Below are positions 57,551-64,000 of a stretch of 64,000 bases of DNA, piece by piece. The notes under the pieces were generated by a model that worked only from the letters and a program-made list of their open reading frames with translations, was not told the origin of the DNA and searched no databases. The stretch's first letter is position 1, and each line of letters begins with the position of its first letter. The DNA lies in assembly GCF_946223165.1 (NCBI RefSeq), contig NZ_CAMIBP010000003.1, positions 62,001 through 126,000 of the forward strand, given 5' to 3'. The translations under genes were made by a program, and so were the position numbers. The DNA is from an uncultured Corynebacterium sp. (GTDB lineage Bacteria > Actinomycetota > Actinomycetes > Mycobacteriales > Mycobacteriaceae).

Positions 57551-58894
57551 ATGAACGCAGTCCTCATCGCCGTGTTGGTCATGCTTGTCCTCTCACTGGC
57601 GCGGCTCCACGTCGTTGTCTCGCTCTTCATTGGCGCCCTCACCGGCGGCCTCCTCGCCGGCATGGGCCTCGATGGCACCCTCCTCGCCTTCGAGGACGGC
57701 CTCGGCGGCGGCGCCCGCATCGCGTTGAGCTACGCCCTGCTCGGCGCCTTCGCCATGGGCGTGGCGTCCGCGGGCCTGCCCACGCTGCTGGCCAACGCTC
57801 TCATCAAGCGCATCGACTCCGGCACCGCCTCCGCACGTGCCGCGGCCACCACCAAGTGGATCCTGGTCGGTGGCTTGTTGGCCATGGCGGTCATGAGCCA
57901 GAACCTCATCCCCGTGCACATCGCCTTCATTCCGCTCATCGTGCCGCCGCTGCTGGCCGTGATGAACAAGCTACAGCTCGACCGCCGCCTGGTGACCTGT
58001 GTGCTCACCTTCGGCCTGGTCACCACCTACATGTTCGTGCCGGTGGGCTTCGGCTCCATCTTCTTGAACGACATCCTCCTGTTTAATATCAACGAGGCCG
58101 GCCTGGACACATCCGACATCTCCATCATGAAGGTCATGGGTATCCCCGCCCTGGGCATGTTCGCCGGCCTACTCATCGCCGTGTTCATTTCCTACCGCAA
58201 GCCCCGTCAGTATGCGGACATCGCTATTTCTGACGATGAACCCACCGAAGAAGTGTCCATGTACAAGGTGTGGGTGTCCGTCGTCGCCATCATCGCGACG
58301 TTTGCCGTGCAGGTCTACATGCAGGCCGCCGGCTTCGAGGCCGATGGCCTCCTCATCGGCGCCCTGCTGGGCCTAGCCGTCCTCATTGTCTCCGGCGCCG
58401 TGTCCTTCCGCCGCGCCGACGACGTCTTCTCCCAGGGCATGCGCATGATGGCCCTCATCGGTTTCATCATGATCACTGCCCAGGGTTTCGCCAGCGTCAT
58501 GACTGCCACCGGCGAGGTCGAGTCCCTCGTGACCGCCACCGCCGATATCTTCGGAGAGAACAAGTTCGCGGCCGCGGGCGCCATGCTGCTGGTGGGCCTC
58601 ATCGTCACCATGGGCATCGGTTCTTCCTTTTCCACGCTGCCCGTCATCACCGTTATCTTCGTCCCCCTGTGCGTGTCCTTGGGCTTTAGCCCGGCGGCCA
58701 CTGTGGCCATCGTGGGCACCGCAGGCGCGCTGGGCGATGCCGGCTCCCCGGCCTCCGACTCCACCTTGGGCCCCACCGCCGGACTGAACGCCGACGGCCA
58801 ACATGATCACATCCGCGACTCCGTCATCCCCACCTTCCTGCACTTCAACATCCCCCTCCTGCTGGCGGGCTGGGCTGCGGCGATGATTCTCTAA
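57551..58894 (+). CDS. Na+/H+ antiporter NhaC/YuiF family membrane carrier
   Basis: 447 aa with about 11-12 helices. SLARLHVVVSLFIGALTGGLLAGMG, SQNLIPVHIAFIPLIVPPLL, MGIGSSFSTLPVITVIFVPLC and GTAGALGDAGSPASDSTLGPTAGLNADGQHDH (about residues 395-420) are typical of the Na_H_antiporter/NhaC-like group. Substrate may be sodium/proton or an organic anion or amino acid; the sequence alone does not decide. Confidence 0.85.
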   Translation: MNAVLIAVLVMLVLSLARLHVVVSLFIGALTGGLLAGMGLDGTLLAFEDGLGGGARIALSYALLGAFAMGVASAGLPTLLANALIKRIDSGTASARAAATTKWILVGGLLAMAVMSQNLIPVHIAFIPLIVPPLLAVMNKLQLDRRLVTCVLTFGLVTTYMFVPVGFGSIFLNDILLFNINEAGLDTSDISIMKVMGIPALGMFAGLLIAVFISYRKPRQYADIAISDDEPTEEVSMYKVWVSVVAIIATFAVQVYMQAAGFEADGLLIGALLGLAVLIVSGAVSFRRADDVFSQGMRMMALIGFIMITAQGFASVMTATGEVESLVTATADIFGENKFAAAGAMLLVGLIVTMGIGSSFSTLPVITVIFVPLCVSLGFSPAATVAIVGTAGALGDAGSPASDSTLGPTAGLNADGQHDHIRDSVIPTFLHFNIPLLLAGWAAAMIL

Positions 58895-59017
58895 ACCCCT
58901 ATTCTTTCCAGCCGCGCGCCTGCAGGAGCCCCGCGGCTTCCCAGTCACGGCGGGACATTGTGGACTACGGTAGAACGCGTACAGAACCGGTTATTGTCGC
59001 CCCAGAAAGGCCCCGCA

Positions 59018-60646
59018 ATGTCCCTCACCTCGCAGCCCCAGTGGCAGGCGCTCACCCAGCTCGCATCCCAGGAACTCAACCTCCGCGAGCTTTTCGCTGC
59101 CGATGCTTCCCGCGCCACCACGCTTAGCTTCGACGCCGCCGGCTGGCACGTCGACCTGTCCAAGAACCTGGTCAACGCCGAGGTCCTCGCAGAACTGGTC
59201 GATCTGGCTCGCGCCACCGGAGTAGAGGACGCCCGCGCTCAGATGTTCGCCGGCGAGCACATCAACACCACCGAGGACCGCGCCGTGCTCCACACCGCGC
59301 TGCGCGCCCCGGCCGGCACCGCGCTCACCGTGGACGACCAGGACGTCGACACCGACGTGCAGGAGGTTCTCACCCGCATGGAGGCCTTCGTGGCCACGCT
59401 GCACGACGGCACCTGGACCGGCCACACCAGCAAGAAGATTGCGACGGTGGTCAACATCGGCATCGGCGGCTCCGACTTGGGCCCGGCCATGGTGACCAAG
59501 GCGCTGCGCACCTACGCCGCGGGCGATATCACCGCGCGCTTCGTCTCCAACGTGGACCCGGCGGACATGGCCGCCAACCTGGCGGACCTGGACCCGGAGA
59601 CCACCCTGTTCATCATTGCTTCCAAGACGTTTACCACGCAGGAGACGCTGACCAACGCGCACGCCGCCCGCCGCTGGGTTCTCGACGCCTTCGGCGGGGA
59701 CGAGGCAGCCATCGCCAAGCACTTCGTGGCCGTGTCCACGAACGCGGAGAAGGTCGCCGAGTTCGGCATCGACACCGCCAACATGTTCGGCTTCTGGAAC
59801 TGGGTGGGCGGCCGCTACTCGGTGGACTCCGCCATCGGCCTGTCTGTCCTCGCCGTGATCGGCGCGGAGAACTTCCGTGACTTCCTGGCAGGCATGCGCG
59901 CCATGGACGAGCACTTCCTTAACACGCCACTGGAGTCCAACGTGCCGGCCCTCATGGGCCTGCTGGGGGTCTGGTACACCGACTTCCTCGGCGCCCAGAC
60001 TCACGCCGTGCTCCCCTACTCCCAGGACTTGGCCCGCTTCCCTGCGTACCTGCAGCAGCTGACCATGGAGTCCAACGGCAAGTCCGTGGTCAAGGACGGC
60101 GCCGGCGTGGACTTCGCCACCGGTGAGATCTACTTCGGCGAGCCCGGCACCAACGGCCAGCACGCTTTCTTCCAGCTCATGCATCAGGGCACGCACCTCA
60201 TCCCGGCCGACTTCGTGGGCTTTGCCCGCCCGCGTGAGGACTTCCCGACTGCCGACGGCACCGGCTCCATGCACGACCTTCTCATGGGTAACTTCTTCGC
60301 CCAGACCAAGGTCATGGCGTTTGGCAAGACCGCCGAGGAGATCGCCGCCGAGGGTGTCGACGCCGCTGTTGTCCCGCACAAGGTCATGCCGGGCAACCGC
60401 CCCACCACCACGCTGCTGGCACCGGAGCTCACCCCGCACGCGCTCGGCGCGCTCATCGCGCTCTACGAGCACATCGTGTTCACTCAGGGCATCATCTGGG
60501 GCATCAACTCCTTCGATCAGTGGGGCGTCGAGCTGGGCAAGCAGCAGGCTAACCAGCTGGCCCCGGCCGTCTCCGGTGCCGAGGCCGCCAACTCCGGCGA
60601 CGCCTCCACCGATGAGCTCATCGGCTGGTACCGCGCCAACCGCTAA
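59018..60646 (+). CDS. pgi: Glucose-6-phosphate isomerase
   Basis: 542 aa from ATG 59018. Interconverts glucose-6-P and fructose-6-[13 protein letters not shown] (about residue 150), the SIS-fold phosphate loop [25 protein letters not shown], and the signature blocks [26 protein letters not shown] and [13 protein letters not shown] are all present. A longer upstream frame is not needed. Confidence 0.97.
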   Translation: MSLTSQPQWQALTQLASQELNLRELFAADASRATTLSFDAAGWHVDLSKNLVNAEVLAELVDLARATGVEDARAQMFAGEHINTTEDRAVLHTALRAPAGTALTVDDQDVDTDVQEVLTRMEAFVATLHDGTWTGHTSKKIATVVNIGIGGSDLGPAMVTKALRTYAAGDITARFVSNVDPADMAANLADLDPETTLFIIASKTFTTQETLTNAHAARRWVLDAFGGDEAAIAKHFVAVSTNAEKVAEFGIDTANMFGFWNWVGGRYSVDSAIGLSVLAVIGAENFRDFLAGMRAMDEHFLNTPLESNVPALMGLLGVWYTDFLGAQTHAVLPYSQDLARFPAYLQQLTMESNGKSVVKDGAGVDFATGEIYFGEPGTNGQHAFFQLMHQGTHLIPADFVGFARPREDFPTADGTGSMHDLLMGNFFAQTKVMAFGKTAEEIAAEGVDAAVVPHKVMPGNRPTTTLLAPELTPHALGALIALYEHIVFTQGIIWGINSFDQWGVELGKQQANQLAPAVSGAEAANSGDASTDELIGWYRANR

Positions 60647-60684
60647 CTCCGCGCCACCCCGCCCCCACAAAGCGGGCCACTTAA

Positions 60685-60744
60685 AACGTTGACCTCCGGG
60701 GAATCCGACGCCGCAGCGCCGTCAATTCTCCGGAGGTCAACGTT
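60685..60744. terminator. Large inverted repeat between convergent pgi and yccF
   Basis: AACGTTGACCTCCGG (60685-60699) and CCGGAGGTCAACGTT (60730-60744) are perfect 15-bp complements with a 30-nt interior that can pair further. It sits 39 bp past the pgi stop and 45 bp past the yccF stop. Probably a shared terminator; no long T tract. Confidence 0.6.
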
Positions 60745-60788
60745 ATGAAAGGCCCGGTCTGAGACTGGCCCAGTTTAGGAGGCCCGGC

Positions 60789-61202
60789 TTAGAGGCGAAC
60801 CATCGGCTCCCAGCCGTGCGGAATGGCATCGGAGTCAACGATCCGGCGGCCAAACGGGAAGCAGGTCACAGGAATCATCTTGAGGTTGGCCAACGCGACG
60901 GGGATGCCCACGATGGTGATGGCCTGCGCCGCAGCGGTAGCGACGTGCCCGGCGGCCAGCCACAGGCCGGCCACGAGGAACCAGATGACGTTGGAAACAG
61001 TCGACATGGAGCCTGGTCCGCCCACGGGCTGGACCACGGAGCGGCCAAACGGCCACAGCGCGAAGTTAGCCATGCGGAACGACGCCACGCCGGCTGGGAT
61101 GGTGACCACAAAGATGCAGGCCAAAAGGCCAAAGAGGAAGTAACCGAGGGCGAGGAAGAAGCCGCCGCAGACAAACCAGATGATGTTCATGACGAGTCTC
61201 AT
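60789..61202 (-). CDS. YccF domain-containing membrane protein
   Basis: 137 aa, two tandem YccF units. NIIWFVCGGFFLALGYFLFGLLACIFVVTIPAG...FALWPFGR is repeated as NVIWFLVAGLWLAAGHVATAAAQAITIVGIPVALANLKM...CFPFGRR. Inner-membrane protein of unknown function. ATG 61202 is taken; ATG 61190 is an alternative. Confidence 0.9.
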   Translation of the reverse strand: MRLVMNIIWFVCGGFFLALGYFLFGLLACIFVVTIPAGVASFRMANFALWPFGRSVVQPVGGPGSMSTVSNVIWFLVAGLWLAAGHVATAAAQAITIVGIPVALANLKMIPVTCFPFGRRIVDSDAIPHGWEPMVRL

Positions 61203-61261
61203 GGCACCATCCTAGGCCCGCCCAGCAGACACTGGCTGGCGGAGTATCATAAGGGCACGTC

Positions 61262-62485
61262 ATGACCGCATATCGCGAAATCCGCTACCCGCGCACGATG
61301 GCGCTCGTCGCCATCCTGTTAGCATCCATCAATCTCCGCACCTCCATTACGGCCCTCTCGCCGTTGCTGCCGCGCATCGAGGAGCAGCTGGGCATGGGCG
61401 GAACCGTGGTGGGCCTGTTGGGCACCATCCCGACGGCCATGTTCGCGCTGTCCGCGTTCGTCCTCCCCACCCTCAAACGGCGCTTCACTCTCTCGGAGAT
61501 GATGCTGGTGAGCGCCGGATTCACCGCGCTTGGTCAGCTGTTGCGTGTGGCATACCCCTCACAGTGGATCCTTCTCGCGGGCACGGCGATTGCGCTCTTC
61601 GCGCTCGGCATCCTCAACGCCACGATGCCGCTCGTGGTCCGCGAGTACTTCCCGCGCCACGTGGCGGGGATGTCCACGACGTACATGCTCACCAGCCAGG
61701 TTTCGCTGACGGTGGCGCCGCTGCTCGCCGTGCCTGTCGCGGACTTCACCGGCGCGCAGGGGCTGCCCGGCTGGCAGACGTCCCTGGGCCTGTGGGGTCT
61801 GTGCACAGCGGTGGCGGCGGTCGCCTGGCTGCCGCTGCTCATTCATCGCGGCCCGAACCCCATCGACGAGGTTCCCGAACCCAACTTCAGCACGCCGGTG
61901 TGGCGCACGAAGGTGGGCTTGGGCATGGCGTTCATGTTTGGCTCGAACTCATTCGTGGCCTACACATTCATGACGTTCCTACCGCAGATCTACACGGAAC
62001 AGGGCACGTCCGAGCACTACGGCGCCGGCCTGCTCAGCGTCTTCTCGGGCGTGGGAATCGCGGTCACCTTCCTCGGCCCGTGGCTGGCGGCGCGCCTGCA
62101 CAACCTCTACCCCGTCATCGTGTTCACCGGTCTGTGCTTCATCATCGCCCCGCTGGGGTTTGCGTTCGCACCTCTGAAGGCCCCCGTGCTGTGGGCCAGC
62201 ATGGCGGCCATCGGCACCATCATGTACGCCATCGCCATGGTGCTGGTGAATTTCCGTGCACGCACGCTCGACGGCGCCACCGGGCTGGCCTCGGTGAGCC
62301 AGGGCGTTGGCTACACCATCGCCTCCGTCGGCCCTTTTCTGACCGGCGCGCTGCACCAGGTCACCGGCAGCTTCACGGTGCCGCTCATCATCATGTCGCC
62401 CATCGGCATCGTCACCCTCATCGCGGGTTATTTCGCTACCCGGCAGGTCTACGTCGAGGATCAAATCGACGCCCTAAAGTCGTAA
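61262..62485 (+). CDS. MFS transporter, CynX/NimT family
   Basis: 407 aa, 12 helices. LLASINLRTSITALSPLLPRIEEQLG after TM1 and LLGTIPTAMFALSAFVLPTLKRRF mirror the carrier at 3337-4533, indicating the same subfamily of small-molecule exporters or importers. The substrate is unknown. Divergent from yccF, 59 bp apart. Confidence 0.87.
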   Translation: MTAYREIRYPRTMALVAILLASINLRTSITALSPLLPRIEEQLGMGGTVVGLLGTIPTAMFALSAFVLPTLKRRFTLSEMMLVSAGFTALGQLLRVAYPSQWILLAGTAIALFALGILNATMPLVVREYFPRHVAGMSTTYMLTSQVSLTVAPLLAVPVADFTGAQGLPGWQTSLGLWGLCTAVAAVAWLPLLIHRGPNPIDEVPEPNFSTPVWRTKVGLGMAFMFGSNSFVAYTFMTFLPQIYTEQGTSEHYGAGLLSVFSGVGIAVTFLGPWLAARLHNLYPVIVFTGLCFIIAPLGFAFAPLKAPVLWASMAAIGTIMYAIAMVLVNFRARTLDGATGLASVSQGVGYTIASVGPFLTGALHQVTGSFTVPLIIMSPIGIVTLIAGYFATRQVYVEDQIDALKS

Positions 62486-62525
62486 TTCCTGCACACAACA
62501 CGTATATCGCGTAGGCTGGTCCCCT

Positions 62526-63197
62526 ATGTCTAACGTCATCGACTGGATCGTCAGCCTGATGAATACTCTGGGAGCTCCCGGCGTAGGTGTCGCGATCTTC
62601 CTAGAGAACCTCTTCCCTCCCATCCCTTCAGAGGTGGTCCTGCCGCTCGCGGGCATTACCGTCTCGCAGGGCGAGCTGCACTTCGTGTCCGCGCTCGTGT
62701 GGTCCACGCTCGGCTCCGTTGTCGGCGCGTTCGTGCTCTACTGGGTGGGCGCGGCCATCGGCGCAGAGCGCCTGCGCACGGTCGCGGACTGGATGTGGCT
62801 GACGGAGCCCGAGGACGTGGACAAGGCGCTCGCCTTCTTTGACAAATACGGAACGGCGTCCATCTTCTTCGGCCGCTTCGTGCCGGGCGTGCGTTCTCTC
62901 ATCTCTATTCCCGCGGGCGTGCACCGCACCGGGCTGCTGCGCTTCGGACTATGGACCGCGGCCGGTTCGCTCATCTGAAACGCCGCCCTCATCGGTTTGG
63001 GCGTCTACCTGGGCGATCAGTACCATCTCGTCGCCGGAGTCATCGATCAGTACTCGACGGTCATCTACGCCCTCATCGCGGCATTGCTCGTCGCTTTCCT
63101 GGTCTATGCGGTCCGCCGCGAGGTTCGGGCCAAGCGGAAGCGGACAGCACGGCAGGCTACGGCGAATACGGTTGACAGCGCGGACACCACCAGATAA
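62526..63197 (+). pseudogene. DedA family membrane protein interrupted by an in-frame TGA
   Basis: The frame runs from ATG 62526 to 63197 (223 codons) but contains TGA at 62976-62978, codon 151. Before it: LENLFPPIPSEVVLPLAG and FFGRFVPGVRSLISIPAGV, the DedA (SNARE-associated) signatures. After it the same frame continues NAALIGLGVYLGDQY, two more hydrophobic stretches and a basic tail. Homologues have Trp at this site, so TGG to TGA is the simplest explanation. The truncated 150-aa product would lack the last helices. DedA proteins flip or recycle polyprenyl-phosphate and lipids. A sequencing error cannot be excluded. Confidence 0.8.
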
Positions 63198-63981
63198 TCC
63201 GTTCCAGCTCGCCTTCGTCGCCACCGGCATCCACGCCGCCCAGCACGGACTTCTCAATGGGCGTACCGCAGCGCCGGCACCGCGCGTTAGTGCGCCCGAA
63301 GACGTACGTCGACTCCCCGGCGCGCCGAATACCGGTGGTCACGCGCAGCGGGGCGTGCCGGTTGGCCCACATGATCCTGCGACTCACATCCAGCATCTTT
63401 GCCACGTCCACCTCCCCCACGTGCAGCGCCGGGTGGACGCCGGCAATGAAGCAGGCCTCCACGCGATACTCGTTGCCGATGCCCGCCACATTCCGCTGGT
63501 CCAGCAGCGCCGGGCCGATCCTGCGCTCGGGCCGCGACAGAATCCGCCGTAGCGCCTCCTCCCGGCCGCCGTCCTCGAACCAGTCGGGGTCCAGGATGTC
63601 GGGCCCGAGGTGCCCGATCTTGTCGAGGTAAAGATTAGCCGGGTAGACGTCCACGAAGCCGAGGCTGTGGCCGACGATCTCGACGTCGCGGGCGGCATCG
63701 GCAAGCTGCAGCACCACCCGCGCGGTGTGGGCAGGCTTGCGCCAGCGGTCACCGACGAAATGAACATCCCACTGGCCCTCCATCTTGAGATGGGTGTGAA
63801 GGATATGCTCGTAGAACTGCATGAATAGGTGCTTGCCGTAGGGCCAAACGCGCACGCAGATCATGCCGTCGAACTTCGTCAGCGCATGCTGGGGCACCCG
63901 GACGGAGGTGCCGGTGACCTCGCGCCCGGACATAAACTGCAGCTTCTCGGAGAGTTGCAGGATGGAATCGCCCTCGGGCAC
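63157..63981 (-). CDS. nei: Fpg/Nei family DNA glycosylase (endonuclease VIII-like)
   Basis: 274 aa from a GTG start. PEGDS after the initiator provides the catalytic Pro-Glu (Schiff-base amine at Pro2, Glu3). The H2TH core is ...RNVAGIGNEYRVEACFIAGVHP, and the zinc finger CRRCGTP...CPRCQ closes the protein. PEGDS rather than PELPE points to Nei2-type enzymes that excise oxidised pyrimidines. Its 3' end overlaps the dedA 3' end by 41 bp (convergent). Confidence 0.93.
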   Translation of the reverse strand: MPEGDSILQLSEKLQFMSGREVTGTSVRVPQHALTKFDGMICVRVWPYGKHLFMQFYEHILHTHLKMEGQWDVHFVGDRWRKPAHTARVVLQLADAARDVEIVGHSLGFVDVYPANLYLDKIGHLGPDILDPDWFEDGGREEALRRILSRPERRIGPALLDQRNVAGIGNEYRVEACFIAGVHPALHVGEVDVAKMLDVSRRIMWANRHAPLRVTTGIRRAGESTYVFGRTNARCRRCGTPIEKSVLGGVDAGGDEGELERIIWWCPRCQPYSP

Positions 63982-64000
63982 TTAAACCTCAGCTCGCTCG

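Noticed and set aside
58991..60670. 559-codon minus-strand open frame opposite pgi
   Set aside because: Composition is typical of an antisense shadow, and pgi has all signatures on the plus strand.

Overview
The window is a high-GC actinobacterial chromosome segment. It is almost certainly from a Corynebacterium (mycolic-acid group); I cannot name the species. The evidence is an rpfB of the Rpf2 type next to ksgA, an AmtR-type nitrogen regulator, the Glp/GlpR cell-division pair, a PerM (DUF6350) gene beside purN-purH, many GTG/TTG starts, and a gene order that parallels both C. glutamicum (ksgA-rpf2-tatD ... rpmF-rpmE ... amtR ... purH-purN ... pcrA ... pgi) and M. tuberculosis (Rv1010 back to about Rv0946). 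I see no rRNA, tRNA, CRISPR array, prophage or insertion sequence.

Layout. 0-6.4 kb: ksgA (cut by the window edge), rpfB, tatD, an acetyltransferase, an MFS exporter and metG. 6.6-15.1 kb: a BCCT osmolyte carrier, rsmI, protein O-mannosyltransferase, a zinc-finger membrane protein with DoxX, and a fused alkylation-repair gene joining O6-alkylguanine methyltransferase to 3-methyladenine glycosylase. 13.8-18.3 kb: glpR-rimJ-glp-galU. 18.4-20.6 kb: 5-formyl-THF cycloligase, a SAF protein and mscL. 20.7-25.5 kb: the envelope-stress operon mprA-mprB-pepD-moaB plus a small gene. 25.7-27.6 kb: two divergent ribosomal-protein operons (L32-L31 and L28-L33-S14-S18) whose products are cysteine-free or nearly so, i.e. 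of the zinc-independent kind. 27.7-29.3 kb: a degenerate nucleotidyltransferase-like protein and amtR.

29.4-43.2 kb is the most interesting block. etfB-etfA lead into a membrane cytochrome b with a long disordered N-terminus carrying three copies of the motif LRRGLPR(V/I)PGGEPWP. Opposite them runs a leucine/isovalerate-type catabolic operon (accD1-accA1-acyl-CoA dehydrogenase-MaoC-CitE-FadD-thioesterase) headed by a TetR regulator. The same 16-bp palindrome lies upstream of accD1, of tetR and of etfB. This suggests one TetR regulon that couples the dehydrogenase, its electron carrier ETF and a membrane cytochrome.

43.3-47.4 kb: purH, purN, perM. 47.9-54.5 kb: two paralogous M23 peptidoglycan hydrolases flanking a PadR-controlled ABC/FtsX-type transporter. 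54.5-64 kb: pcrA, chorismate mutase, a Na+/H+ antiporter-like carrier, pgi, yccF, a second MFS carrier, a dedA gene broken by one in-frame TGA, and a nei-type DNA glycosylase.

Most functional names rest on motifs read by eye and on remembered family knowledge. Promoter and operator calls are pattern matches and were not tested.
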